64,000 nucleotides of DNA from Bradyrhizobium tropiciagri (GCF_018130505.1 NZ_JAFCKH010000018.1:1-64000); one strand, 5' to 3'; positions 8,687 through 16,640 are shown, counted from the stretch's first letter. The notes: generated by a model from the sequence alone, not told the origin. Translations and numbers: made by a program.

Positions 8687-9010
8687 TCACGCTGCTAAGG
8701 CTCGATCGACTGATCGCAAGCGCTTTGTCGGGCCGCCTGGCGGATGGTGGGGGTCGCCTCCATCCAGTGCGCAAAGCGCTTCGAGAATGTCGTCGATGGG
8801 TACTGGAGCCTTCAGGCCGTCGGGCGCTCGCAAGGACGGACACGACGCGATGGCGGAGGCGTCGGAAGCCCATGAAGCAAGGATCGCGCGCTTCTCCGAA
8901 AGACTGAGCCTCGTATCGGCGACGACCTCTTGCGGATGATCGAACACCGTACCGGGGTGAAGAAGCGCGTTGAAGTCAAAAACATTATCGTGCGCGGGCG
9001 TCGTCCGCAT
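8687..9010 (-). CDS. Conserved protein downstream of hsp20
   Basis: 107 residues from ATG 9010, chosen because GGAGG sits six bases upstream; an earlier ATG at 9022 is possible. The sequence MRTTPAHDNVFDFNALLHPG, VFDHPQEVVADTRLSLSEKR and ILASWASDASAI resembles short proteins linked to small heat-shock genes in rhizobia and may help in stress adaptation. It is 82 bases after the hsp20 stop and likely cotranscribed. Confidence 0.6.
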   Translation of the reverse strand: MRTTPAHDNVFDFNALLHPGTVFDHPQEVVADTRLSLSEKRAILASWASDASAIASCPSLRAPDGLKAPVPIDDILEALCALDGGDPHHPPGGPTKRLRSVDRALAA

Positions 9011-9092
9011 GGGATCCTCCATTCAAAGACGCTGGGAATCTGCCGCGCGGGATTGCCCGCGCGGCGTCGATCGGTCCATGCCGCCGACTCAG

Positions 9093-9545
9093 TTAAGCGG
9101 CCTTGGCCTCGATCTGCGAAACGTTGCTCCCGCTGGCGCCGCCGATGGCGATACGGCGGGGCTTCATCGTCTCGGGAATCTCGCGCTGCAATTCGACGAG
9201 CAGAAGCCCGTCCTCGAAGCGCGCCCCCTTCACCTCGACATGATCGGCGAGGGTGAACTGCCGCTTGAAGTTCCGCGTCGAGATGCCGCGATGCAGGAAC
9301 GTCCGGCCTTCCTTCTCGGCCTTTCTGCCTTCAAGGGTGAGGACGTTCTGCTCGGCAGTGAGTGTCACTTCGCTCGGCATGAAGCCGGCGAGCGCAACCG
9401 CGATCTGGAAACGGTTCTCGTCGAGCCGCTCGATGTTGTAGGGGGGATAGCTGTCCTCGGCGGTCCGCTGGGCCTCATCGAGAACATCAAAAAGGCGGTC
9501 GAAACCGATGGTCGACCTCCACAGGGGAGTCCAATCATACCTCAT
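9093..9545 (-). CDS. Small heat-shock protein Hsp20 (IbpA-like)
   Basis: 150 residues: MRYDWTPLWRSTIGFDRLFD, PPYNIERLDENRFQIAVALA, an alpha-crystallin core with LTLEGRK and GISTRNFKRQFTLADHVEV, and the late strand FEDGLLLVELQREIPE. Hsp20 proteins form oligomers that hold unfolding proteins for DnaK and ClpB. A strong AAGGAGG site and a ROSE RNA thermometer precede it, so translation should open on heat. It leads the cluster running to 7885. Confidence 0.92.
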   Translation of the reverse strand: MRYDWTPLWRSTIGFDRLFDVLDEAQRTAEDSYPPYNIERLDENRFQIAVALAGFMPSEVTLTAEQNVLTLEGRKAEKEGRTFLHRGISTRNFKRQFTLADHVEVKGARFEDGLLLVELQREIPETMKPRRIAIGGASGSNVSQIEAKAA

Positions 9546-9652
9546 AGCCAAATCCTCCTTGGAGCAAGATGGGTACGAGCCGGCGCCGGACACCTGACCG
9601 GCGCCCGCCTTTCAAGAGGGCCCCGGAGGCGCCCTCACCGCTTGTGCGGCGA
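9546..9652 (-). promoter_or_regulatory. ROSE RNA thermometer
   Basis: The minus-strand leader has the layout of ROSE elements of Bradyrhizobium small heat-shock genes: a first GC-rich hairpin (GCCGCACAAGCGG), two long GC stems (GGGCGCC...; GGCGCCGG...CCGGCGCC), then the key hairpin with CTTGCTCC facing AAGGAGG, which masks the Shine-Dalgarno site of hsp20. At 37-42 degrees this last stem would melt. A TTGAAA element lies about 40 bases further upstream as a possible -35. Confidence 0.85.
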
Positions 9653-9891
9653 CAACAAAATTTGTCAGCTCGAAAAAAGTTTCAAGGGGGTCCGAGAAAT
9701 TTTTTCGGCTGAAATTTCGCCAGCCATCCTGCTTTCCCGATGAAGGTTGCTGAGGCGATGGTCCGTGAGATGGACCGGCAGGGGCGTCGGGGAGGCGCTG
9801 GCCGATCTCGGCTTCCAAGTGATGGATCTGGCGATGGTAGTGCTCCGCGCGACCGACGCTGACGTGTGCCGTTTCGAAGGCTAGAGAACTG

Positions 9892-10026
9892 ATGATCGTC
9901 TTTCCTCCGCCCAACGTCATAGCCGGCGCAATGATCACCAACCACCTATTGGCGTATAGGAGAGCACTGGCCGGCGCGGTCGCGATGCTCCTCGCGCTCG
10001 CTGTGATCGGTTTTGCGGGCCTCTAA
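9892..10026 (+). CDS. Small membrane protein
   Basis: 44 residues, MIVFPPPNVIAGAMITNHLL, then a clear hydrophobic helix AVAMLLALAVIGFAGL at the C terminus. No family recognised and no strong ribosome site, so it is tentative. Confidence 0.35.
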   Translation: MIVFPPPNVIAGAMITNHLLAYRRALAGAVAMLLALAVIGFAGL

Positions 10027-10121
10027 CTACCGACGTATTGACCAAATCCTAGCTCGGCGCCGAGCCCTGCCGACAAGCCCTAGCGGCTTCCCGACCGCCA
10101 GATTCAGCGCGATCATTGGCG

Positions 10122-10560
10122 ATGGGATCTAAGTCTCGCGAGTACATGTTCGGCGCCACCGTCCGGCATCTTACTGAACGGGCCCCTGAGGCCCGCCGGT
10201 GTGCCGACGGGCTTGCGTGACAGGCTTGGAACGCCCGCATGCTCGCCTTCCAGGGTCCGGCCCAACCCTCGCCAGCGCTCGGTGACGCCCTCAACGCCGG
10301 CTACCGCTACGTGAAGTGCCTAGGCCGCGAGACCCATCAGACCGTCGCCCTCGACATCGCCAGGCGGCCGAAGTGGACCCCTATCCACGAGCTGGAGCGG
10401 TACATGCGCTGTAAGGACTGCTCCCGCCAACAAGGCTATCCATTCAAGCGGAGCCATCTTGTAGCGCTGCGGACGACGAAGATTTCGACGATGAACCGCC
10501 TTCGACGTGGTGGCCGAGAGAGCGATGACGATCGGCGACCGATTGATGAGCCGCATGGGG
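10122..10560 (+). pseudogene. Zinc-ribbon small protein, copy 2, broken
   Basis: This is an about 430-bp duplicate of 146-559. From ATG 10122 it reads MGSKSREYMFGATVRHL, but has TGA in place of TGT after ADGLA, lacks two residues before VKC, has Arg in place of the second Cys of the first CxxC, and loses one base near 10496 so the C terminus runs out of frame. It does keep CAA where copy 1 has the stop. Both copies are thus damaged at different points. Confidence 0.65.
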
Positions 10561-10633
10561 CCATTCCGGGATCGGGACGTTTGCCCGTAGCTTCCCGGTG
10601 CAGACGGTCAGCCTTTATTGCTAAGTCAGACTC

Positions 10634-10870
10634 ATGCCTGCGACTTACAACCACAGAGGCGTCACGTTCAGCGTGACCCGCCAATATGACGACCAATTCG
10701 AAATCGTCATTGAGCTAGAGGGCGACGTGTTGCACCGCACCGTGCGGACCCGGCTACCTGAGCTGGCAAAGCGACGAGCCGAAATGCTCATCAACCGCAA
10801 GCTCAGAGATAGCATCAGGCTAGCGATCACCAATGATCGGGAAATACGCGACGATGAAGATGAAGAGTGA
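10634..10870 (+). CDS. Small protein, function unknown
   Basis: 78 residues, MPATYNHRGVTFSVTRQYDD, then strands of charged residues and an acidic tail DDEDEE. It looks like a beta-rich small soluble protein. Its end overlaps the start of the 10854 gene by 17 bases, so the two form an operon. No family recognised beyond similar short rhizobial proteins. Confidence 0.55.
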   Translation: MPATYNHRGVTFSVTRQYDDQFEIVIELEGDVLHRTVRTRLPELAKRRAEMLINRKLRDSIRLAITNDREIRDDEDEE

Positions 10871-11117
10871 CCGCCCTTACGCCGAACCCGAGAGAGCAGC
10901 GCGGCGGCTGATGGAGCATGCTCGTGACTTTGAGCCCATCCAAGACGGCCGGATCTACATCGAGAAGATCAACTATCCGATGATCTACCAGGACATGGCC
11001 ACGCCGGCCGAGTATTGGGCTGGCCTACAGTTTGCCATCAACCAGGGATGGATCGAGTGTCACGAGAGCGGAACCTTCGTGCGGATGAAGCAAGCTGGCG
11101 CGGACTTATTCGCCTGA
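10854..11117 (+). CDS. Small protein, RLMEHARxFEPxQDGRIYI family
   Basis: 87 residues from ATG 10854: MKMKSDRPYAEPERAARRLM, EHARDFEPIQDGRIYIEKIN, then TPAEYWAGLQFAIN and FVRMKQAGADLFA. A relative is at 34289, and the last ten codons of a third copy are at 27308. The start was chosen to match the relative (MKHATNRKYADPEQ). Soluble; it resembles a winged-helix or small adaptor, with no known role. Confidence 0.7.
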   Translation: MKMKSDRPYAEPERAARRLMEHARDFEPIQDGRIYIEKINYPMIYQDMATPAEYWAGLQFAINQGWIECHESGTFVRMKQAGADLFA

Positions 11118-11331
11118 TCTGACGGACCGAGGGCACCTTCTTTGACGCCGCCTCCCGAATTGCCGTCGCTAACTGCTTCTCCCGTTTACAACAAAGTTTC
11201 GCCGTGCACCGGCCGTGGATGCAGACTTGTTCCGTCTCTGGACATTCGAAGCCCCATCGCTCTGACCTGATCATCGCCCCCTTTAACATCCATTCTGGCC
11301 GCAGCTAATCTGCGCGCGATATCGCGCGACC

Positions 11332-11348
11332 GCATTTGCATATGTGAA
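11332..11348 (+). repeat. GCATTTGCATATGTGAA box
   Basis: Exact copy of a 17-base box also found at 35036, with single changes at 27166 and 27451 and a looser match at 23211. A perfect 14-base palindrome (GCGCGATATCGCGC, 11314-11327) lies just upstream. Between 11118 and here I see no gene. Confidence 0.55.
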
Positions 11349-11354
11349 AGCCGG

Positions 11355-11456
11355 TCAGCCGAGCGCTACAAAGGCCAACACACCGGCAACAATGACGAGT
11401 AGTGCAAAGCCTATAAGGCTCCACTCGACGTCATCCAGGTGATCCAACTTGAACAT
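11355..11456 (-). CDS. Small membrane protein (MFKLDHLDDVEW type)
   Basis: 33 residues: MFKLDHLDDVEWSLIGFALL and then a hydrophobic helix VIVAGVLAFVALG. One transmembrane segment fills the C-terminal half. A frameshifted relative is at 2959 on the other strand. Function unknown. Confidence 0.5.
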   Translation of the reverse strand: MFKLDHLDDVEWSLIGFALLVIVAGVLAFVALG

Positions 11457-11623
11457 TGGCACGGCCTCAGTGGCAGGCACGGTAGGATCGGCTCCAGCGC
11501 CAGGGGCTAGTTGCGGGCCGGAGCCGTCCCCCACTCGCGCTCCGGCGGGAGCGCCTTCCAAGCGTACCGGGAAAATGTGGCAACTTCCGATGCGATCTTG
11601 GATTACCCCCGGGCAAGGGGTAT

Positions 11624-11648
11624 GGAACAAATGTTCACTTTGTAACTT
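11624..11648 (+). promoter_or_regulatory. EcfG-like promoter for 11679
   Basis: GGAAC, 16 bases, ACTT. The same arrangement with the same spacing precedes the paralogue at 14460. The -35 is perfect for EcfG, the -10 keeps only TT of CGTT. Confidence 0.4.
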
Positions 11649-11678
11649 AAGCCTGCGATTCACTTGGCAGGTGAGGTC

Positions 11679-11864
11679 ATGGGTGCAATCGGGCAGAGAA
11701 TTCAGGAAATCGAAAGTCAGCCAGTCAAGCTGTGTCGGTGTGGTAAGCAGCCCGACCTAGTTAGAACCATGCTGAACATCCACACCGGAACACACGTCCG
11801 CATGTTCGAGTGCCAATCGTGCGGGCAGCGCACTTGGGACGATGATACGCAAGCAGTGCATTGA
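11679..11864 (+). CDS. Zinc-ribbon small protein A
   Basis: 61 residues from ATG 11679: MGAIGQRIQEIESQPVKLCR, CGKQPDLVRTMLNIHTG, HVRMFECQSCGQRTWDD. Two CxC(G)/CxxC knuckles make a small zinc ribbon. The paralogue at 14460 starts at the same residue, which fixes the start here. It may bind nucleic acid or serve as an adaptor; no experimental role is known to me. Confidence 0.7.
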   Translation: MGAIGQRIQEIESQPVKLCRCGKQPDLVRTMLNIHTGTHVRMFECQSCGQRTWDDDTQAVH

Positions 11865-12105
11865 GGGGGCATCGCGCATTGCTAGGTCTTCCCGAAGTGT
11901 CGAGTTTCTTAAACTGTCGCGGAAGAGTCCCACCCTCGCTAACGCAGGTTAACGACACCCCCGGTGAAAGGCTCTTCAATTCCGCCCCTCGGCACCTTCC
12001 CCAAGGGTTCGAGATCCGGCGTAAGGCGAGGCCCCGATTTCCCCCACACAGCCCATGGGGCCTCGCTGCCGGCCTCCAAAAGGGCTTCGTCGCCTGGAGT
12101 TGTTC

Positions 12106-12459
12106 ATGCGTCGGTCCAATTGGACCCCTTCGATCGTTCCTTCAACCGATCAGACTGTCTACGTGGTCGCCGATGATTTCGGCCCGATCGGCCGCGCCTG
12201 GCGGGAGGCGGACATTGAGGCGACCGAACTCGAGACCGTGATCCGGGAGATGCTGGCCGGCGAGTTCACCAGCCTGATCCGGGTGATCGGCTTCAACACC
12301 GCCGAGGGCTGGAGCGAGGACGTCTCCGAGGACATCGCCCACGAAATCCAGCGCCGCTGCGACCTCGAGGCGATCGATGTCCCGTCCGCGCTTGAAGCCT
12401 TCATCGAGCGCCACACCGGCGGCCGGCGCCAGCTCACGCTGCGGCTCGTTTGGGACTGA
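12106..12459 (+). CDS. Conserved small protein (WSEDVSEDIAxE family)
   Basis: 117 residues from ATG 12106: MRRSNWTPSIVPSTDQTVYV, VADDFGPIGRAWRE, then ETVIREMLAGEF, GWSEDVSEDIAHEIQRRCD and a C-terminal helix. A relative with a late frameshift is at 35168 and a C-terminal remnant at 24010. It is acidic and soluble. I know the type only from Bradyrhizobium-like genomes, where its role is unknown. A downstream ATG-led membrane peptide follows 5 bases later. Confidence 0.7.
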   Translation: MRRSNWTPSIVPSTDQTVYVVADDFGPIGRAWREADIEATELETVIREMLAGEFTSLIRVIGFNTAEGWSEDVSEDIAHEIQRRCDLEAIDVPSALEAFIERHTGGRRQLTLRLVWD

Positions 12460-12463
12460 TCGA

Positions 12464-12592
12464 ATGTTTGGGTGGATTTTAGCCGGAGCGGTGTTCCTAG
12501 CAATCGTCTACGCGCTGCTTTGGCGCCGTCGCGTACATCAACGATACGATCAGGACCTCAACGGGCGATTTGAGGAACGGGACGAGCCATAG
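12464..12592 (+). CDS. Small single-helix membrane protein
   Basis: 42 residues: MFGWILAGAVFLAIVYALLW and then a charged tail RRRVHQRYDQDLN. It has one N-terminal transmembrane helix with a positive cytosolic flank. It starts 4 bases after the previous stop and 39 bases ahead of the ligase gene, so it could be in the same transcript. Confidence 0.5.
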   Translation: MFGWILAGAVFLAIVYALLWRRRVHQRYDQDLNGRFEERDEP

Positions 12593-12630
12593 GATTCGCA
12601 GAATCCGCCTTTGATACCTATCTCCCGAGC

Positions 12631-13230
12631 ATGACGAAATTCGATTTCTGCCTGCCCACGATGGGAAAAGCCGTCCCGGCAGGCCCCGACTGGTTTCACG
12701 AGATCAAATACGACGGCTACCGCTTGCGCCACGAGCGCGACGGCGATCGCGTGCGGCTGATCACCAAGGGTGGCAACGACTGGACCAAGCGCTACCCGTG
12801 GATCGTCGAGAACGCCCAGAAGAACCGCCAGAAGCGGTTCGGGATCGACGGCGAGGCAATCATCCGCGGCGTTGAAGGCTACTCCGATTTCAACGCCCTG
12901 CACTCCGGCAAGCACAATGCCGAGGTGGAGATGCTGGCCTTCGATATCCTGGTGATGGACGGCGACGACCTTCGGGATTTGCCCCTGTCGATGCGCAAGG
13001 TGCACCTCCAGCGGCTTCTGGCACGGCGGCCGGAGGGCATCTTTGCCTCTGACTATGAGCAAGGGGAAATAGGCCCGGACCTTTTCCGGAAAGCCTGCGA
13101 ATTCGGCCTTGAAGGGTTAGTGTCGAAGCGCTCGGATCGTCCCTACCGCAGCGGCCGAAGCCCGCATTGGATAAAGGTCAAAAACCGGACGCACCTCGCC
13201 TTCAATCGGGTGAAGGACTCGTTCTCGTGA
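12631..13230 (+). CDS. ATP-dependent DNA ligase, adenylation domain only
   Basis: 199 residues. The nucleotidyltransferase motifs are all present: motif I KYDGYR with Lys26 as the AMP acceptor, motif III IDGEA near 72-76, motif IV GLEGLVSKR, and motif V WIKVKN. The OB-fold domain with motif VI is missing, so the protein is much shorter than LigD or LigC ligases (about 300 residues or more). Such stand-alone forms are common in Bradyrhizobium. It may complete its work with a separate OB partner or act only as an adenylate-binding factor. A shortened copy lies at 15056. Confidence 0.8.
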   Translation: MTKFDFCLPTMGKAVPAGPDWFHEIKYDGYRLRHERDGDRVRLITKGGNDWTKRYPWIVENAQKNRQKRFGIDGEAIIRGVEGYSDFNALHSGKHNAEVEMLAFDILVMDGDDLRDLPLSMRKVHLQRLLARRPEGIFASDYEQGEIGPDLFRKACEFGLEGLVSKRSDRPYRSGRSPHWIKVKNRTHLAFNRVKDSFS

Positions 13231-13415
13231 AAGACGCATTCGACCAACGGCAGGAATGGGCAAACAAGTCGCTAGACGACGACCACACGATCAACGTTGC
13301 GATCTGGAGGCCGATCGTGAGGTTGCCGGAGGTCGATCGGCAGGATCGCGAGAAGGTCAACGCCGCTGTTGCAAAGCACAAAGAAGAGTCAGGTCAGATA
13401 GTGCGCGCCTCTTGA
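13227..13415 (+). CDS. Small protein overlapping the ligase end
   Basis: 62 residues from GTG 13227, which overlaps the TGA of the ligase (GTGA): VKDAFDQRQEWANKSLDDDH and later RPIVRLPEVDRQDREKVNAA. Coupling to the ligase stop is the main support. Function unknown. Confidence 0.4.
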   Translation: MKDAFDQRQEWANKSLDDDHTINVAIWRPIVRLPEVDRQDREKVNAAVAKHKEESGQIVRAS

Positions 13416-13425
13416 ACCCGAAGCC

Positions 13426-14010
13426 TCAGCCCTTTGCCGACCTGCTGCTGACGAGTTCTTGAGCCAACTCCCGCACTGCTGCCTCCGGCAACAAGACGCC
13501 GGAAAGCTTCCAACCAGATCCCTCGAAATGCATGTTGAAGCCCCCTGCGCTCTCTGCGCGCCCAAGGAGTACTAAGAATTCCACCGGTTTTACGATCGAT
13601 ATGCGCTGCAAAGTCTCGAAGATTTTGGAGGTGTCGATTTCCATAAGCCGCCCTATATCGGCCTCGCCGCTTCCAGCGCGGATTACGCCTTTGCTCAATA
13701 TCGAGGTCAGATTGTCTTTGGTGAGCAACTTCGCGATCATGGCGTCGGCAACCGACGCCCCATAGGTGTTCGCCGCCAACCGCTCAAGAGGTTTCACGGG
13801 ACGGTCGCGCCCTAGCTGCTTGAGATAAGCCGCGACAACTTGATCGACCACGGACCTTCGTAAGCGGTCAATATCGGTGCGAGCAAGGACTTCAGTGCCG
13901 TCGCCGGCACGCGCCGCCTGGACGAGACCATTCAGTGACACCACCGCTGACGCGACGTAAGCACCTAGCCCGATCAAAATGGCTAGGACCGCTCCAACAA
14001 ACCATCGCAT
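13426..14010 (-). CDS. DUF2939-family membrane-anchored protein
   Basis: 194 residues: MRWFVGAVLAILIGLGAYVA is a signal anchor, followed by LNGLVQAARAGDGTEVLART, DIDRLRRSVVDQV and a C-terminal domain with FNMHFEGSGWKLSGVLLP. I recognise DUF2939, which has an N-terminal membrane helix and a periplasmic part and is of unknown function. Convergent to the 13227 gene with a 10-base gap. 14011-14253 has no gene. Confidence 0.75.
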   Translation of the reverse strand: MRWFVGAVLAILIGLGAYVASAVVSLNGLVQAARAGDGTEVLARTDIDRLRRSVVDQVVAAYLKQLGRDRPVKPLERLAANTYGASVADAMIAKLLTKDNLTSILSKGVIRAGSGEADIGRLMEIDTSKIFETLQRISIVKPVEFLVLLGRAESAGGFNMHFEGSGWKLSGVLLPEAAVRELAQELVSSRSAKG

Positions 14011-14253
14011 CGAAACGAACCCCTTTCAACGCAGTAACACTTAACCTGCGGTTTATAGGGTGCAAGCGACTTAATAGCCGACAGTTCCTACGCCATCCCG
14101 GCCCAGCTTGCTCACGAGCGACTGTACTCGCCGTCAATGTTCCCGCGCCGCGGGGCCTGAATGAAGCCAGAAGCGAGTACACGGTTGACTGAATACCAGC
14201 AAAAGCGTTCGATGCGAATCTCGGCTGGTTAGCTGGGAAACTAACGCAAATAA

Positions 14254-14295
14254 GGCGAGACCTCATCCTTCGGCCCCCAACCGCGAGGTCTCGCC
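14254..14295. terminator. Long GC hairpin
   Basis: GGCGAGACCTC and GAGGTCTCGCC form a perfect 11-bp stem around a 20-base loop. It could be a terminator for minus-strand or plus-strand transcripts; no T run follows. Confidence 0.4.
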
Positions 14296-14407
14296 CGCGC
14301 GCCCCTCCCTTGAGCGCGACGGAGATCGCGCAGACCGACACCGCTGAGCACATGAGCGAACGACTGTCCTCGCCCGAGTTTAAGATCGAAGATTCTTTGT
14401 TCCGATG

Positions 14408-14432
14408 GGAACAATTGCTCAGTTTGCAACTT
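14408..14432 (+). promoter_or_regulatory. EcfG-like promoter for 14460
   Basis: GGAAC, 16 bases, ACTT, in the same position and context as at 11624; about 45 bases of leader are similar between the two paralogues. Confidence 0.4.
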
Positions 14433-14459
14433 ATGGGTTTGCTTGCAGGAGCTGGGTCC

Positions 14460-14627
14460 ATGGCCGCAGTTGGGCAGAGATTTCAGGAAATCGAAGGTCA
14501 GCCGGTTCAACTTTGTCGCTTCGGTAAGCCGCCCGACCTAATCAGGACCATGCTGAATATCCACACCGGAAAACACGTCCGCATGTTCGAATGCCGGTCG
14601 TGTGGACAGCGCACATGGGATGACTAA
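14460..14627 (+). CDS. Zinc-ribbon small protein B
   Basis: 55 residues, MAAVGQRFQEIEGQPVQLCR, then PDLIRTMLNIHTGKHVRM and FECRSCGQRTWDD. It is a paralogue of 11679, but its first knuckle reads CRFG instead of CRCG, so one zinc ligand is lost. The ribosome site AGGAG precedes ATG 14460. Its stop overlaps the start of the next gene (TAATG). Confidence 0.7.
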   Translation: MAAVGQRFQEIEGQPVQLCRFGKPPDLIRTMLNIHTGKHVRMFECRSCGQRTWDD

Positions 14628-14758
14628 TGTGCGAGCGGTGCCTTGAACTGGACAAGGATATTGCGCGCTACACGGAGCTTTCCTGCCGCACCACAGATCA
14701 ACTCGCTTTGGACGTTATCGCGGCCCTATTGAGCATGCTGCACTCTAAAAAGCTCTAA
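14627..14758 (+). CDS. Small protein (MCERCxELD type)
   Basis: 43 residues: MCERCLELDKDIARYTELSC, then helix DQLALDVIAALLSMLHSKK. CxxC at the N terminus plus a helical hairpin is a recurrent short Bradyrhizobium protein. Translationally coupled to 14460 by TAATG, so the two probably work together. Function unknown. Confidence 0.6.
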   Translation: MCERCLELDKDIARYTELSCRTTDQLALDVIAALLSMLHSKKL

Positions 14759-14772
14759 TTGCATCCGGAAGC

Positions 14773-14798
14773 GCTGCCGCTCAGTTGGCGGCGTCTTT
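14773..14798 (+). terminator. Terminator of the 14460-14758 operon
   Basis: GCCGC-TCAGTTG-GCGGC stem followed by TCTTTT, the same sequence theme as at 1116 and 6850. Confidence 0.6.
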
Positions 14799-14952
14799 TC
14801 GAAGGTCGGTCGTTAATCCTAGGATTGCTAAGTTTTTCAGACCCATGTTAACGACTGCTGGAGACAAGGGTCTTCAAATCGAGGCCCCGAAACGCCATTC
14901 CTCCCATGGAGGCGTCGCTGGCGCCGCCGTTTCGCGAACTACGGTGCGCCAA

Positions 14953-15036
14953 ATGTTTGACCGCACAGCGTTGATGTACGTTTTGACAGGCCTACTGTCC
15001 GCGGCGATTCTTGCCTACGCGCTACTGCACCTGTGA
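14953..15036 (+). CDS. Possible 27-residue membrane peptide
   Basis: MFDRTALMYVLTGLLSAAIL and AYALLHL form one hydrophobic helix. No ribosome site stands out; it resembles the membrane peptide at 12464 only in general layout. Confidence 0.25.
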   Translation: MFDRTALMYVLTGLLSAAILAYALLHL

Positions 15037-15055
15037 AACCGGCCCGGAACACCTA

Positions 15056-15340
15056 TCTATGGGACATTGTTTTCACGAGATCAAGTACGACGGCTATCGC
15101 CTCCGCGTCGAGCGTAACGGCGATCGCGTGCGGCTGATCACCAAAGGGCGGCAACGACTAGGCGTTCGACATCCTAGTGATGGACGGCGAGACTTCGGGC
15201 CTTCCGATGTCGAACGCAAGGTGCACCTTCAGCGATTGCTCGCGCGCCGAGCCGAAGGCATCTTCGCTTTCGCCTGCGAACGAGGCGAGATCGGACCTGA
15301 CCTAGTGACCGTCTGGAACCTCGGCTCGTCGAGGAGAAAC
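15056..15340 (+). pseudogene. Shortened copy of the DNA ligase gene
   Basis: GHCFHEIKYDGYRLRVERNG, DRVRLITKG matches motif I of the 12631 ligase, then the reading frame jumps straight to RKVHLQRLLARRAEGIFAF and ERGEIGPDL. Motif III (DGEA) and about 70 residues are deleted, and motifs IV and V are not readable. It is a ghost of a second ligase. Confidence 0.65.
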
Positions 15341-15485
15341 GGACGTCCCCAGTTCGGTGGCGGTTGGCGGCTTTTGACCCAACCCGGAAGTCCCCCTAAT
15401 TCGCCGCTGCTGCCTTAGACGCGACGCGCAAAAATCAAGCGGCCACCTATTTATCGAGCACAGAAGCATCAGTCAGGATTCTCTT

Positions 15486-15550
15486 ATGGCTAAACTTGCA
15501 GGAAAGTCGCTCTCATCAGTGGAGGTACCACCGGCATCGGTGCTTAAGCA
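15486..15550 (+). pseudogene. Short-chain dehydrogenase N-terminal fragment
   Basis: MAKLAGK and, after a one-base shift, ALISGGTTGIGA show the start of a Rossmann fold with the TGxxxGIG loop; nothing of the rest remains. Confidence 0.45.
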
Positions 15551-15556
15551 GGAGCT

Positions 15557-16513
15557 TTAGCGGCTTCGTTTTATGCGCGTGGTGCTTGCTTTGAATTCGG
15601 ACGGCCGCGTGACCGGGAAGACTTCGCTAACATGCTCGGCGAACATCTGGCAGAAGGCTGTGGCGTAGCGCGGCAGCAAACGCCGCTTGTCCCAAAAGAT
15701 TGCCAACGGCTGCCGCAGCGGTTTGCCCTGGTGGGCCACGCCGACAATTCGTAACTTGTATCGATGCGTTCGCAAGGCCGACGGAATGATTGCCACACCG
15801 TGGCCAGCTTCAGCCATTGCGAGCAGAGTGTGGGGCGCCCGGCTTTCAAATTTGATGTTCGGTTCCAGCCCCGCAAGGCGGCAAGCGGCGTCGAAGGTCT
15901 GTCGAAATACGAACCCGGTGTCTTCCAAAAGCAAAGGGTAAGACGCGAGACGCTTGATATCGATTGCTCCGCCTTGACCGATCGCCAGCGATGGGTGGCA
16001 GGCAGCGAGTAATTCGACCGGCTCCAATGGGAGGTTTGCGAAGCGCCGGTCGCCCGGCTGCACCGCATGGGCCATGTGCTGACCCAGGTGAACCTCGCCA
16101 CGTTCGAGCATTGCCAGCGTGCCTGACCCAATCGCCTCGATCAATTTCACCTGCACATGGGGGTAGCGTTCAGCGTAGCGGTGCAGGAACTCCGAAAAGA
16201 TGCTTTCGATCATTTGTGGCGAGCCGGCAACCCTGAGGATGCCGGTATGCCCGCTCCGGAGCAGCTGCGCCCGCTCGTCGACAGCGCTGGCGTGGTTCAA
16301 AAGACCGCGACAGTCGCTGAGCAATTGCTCGCCCTCACCGGTCAGAACGAGGCGACGTCCGACGCGATCGAAGAGTTTGAAACCAAGCTCCAGCTCAAGC
16401 TCGGCGATCTGCCGAGACAGCGCAGGTTGGGCCACGCGAAGGCGTAGCGCTGCCTTGGAGACTGTCCCGAGCTCGGCGACTGTCACAAAAGTGCGTGCGC
16501 GACGGAGGTCCAT
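15557..16513 (-). CDS. LysR-family transcriptional regulator
   Basis: 318 residues from ATG 16513: MDLRRARTFVTVAELGTVSK, AALRLRVAQPALSRQIAELE is the winged helix-turn-helix, followed by a two-lobed effector-binding domain (GILRVAGSPQMIES onward). The usual length is about 300. It diverges from the Bug-type binding protein at 16641, with a 127-base gap that must hold both promoters. It probably controls that gene in response to a carboxylate or aromatic effector; this is inferred from layout. Confidence 0.88.
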   Translation of the reverse strand: MDLRRARTFVTVAELGTVSKAALRLRVAQPALSRQIAELELELGFKLFDRVGRRLVLTGEGEQLLSDCRGLLNHASAVDERAQLLRSGHTGILRVAGSPQMIESIFSEFLHRYAERYPHVQVKLIEAIGSGTLAMLERGEVHLGQHMAHAVQPGDRRFANLPLEPVELLAACHPSLAIGQGGAIDIKRLASYPLLLEDTGFVFRQTFDAACRLAGLEPNIKFESRAPHTLLAMAEAGHGVAIIPSALRTHRYKLRIVGVAHQGKPLRQPLAIFWDKRRLLPRYATAFCQMFAEHVSEVFPVTRPSEFKASTTRIKRSR

Positions 16514-16640
16514 GAACTTCTCTATGCCGAAACGGCATGAATTGACAGACCCCTTATGTATTGGACGGGTGACGCCATCTGCCGCACAGCTGTCCGGGCG
16601 AGACGCCACGCGGCGGGCTTGTCACAGACGCGAGGAAGCC

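Noticed and set aside
9612-9941. Minus-strand frame of 109 residues upstream of hsp20
   Set aside because: It overlaps the ROSE element and promoter region and has low-complexity, Pro/Arg-rich composition; only a short stretch (HYHRQIHHLEAEI) looks protein-like.
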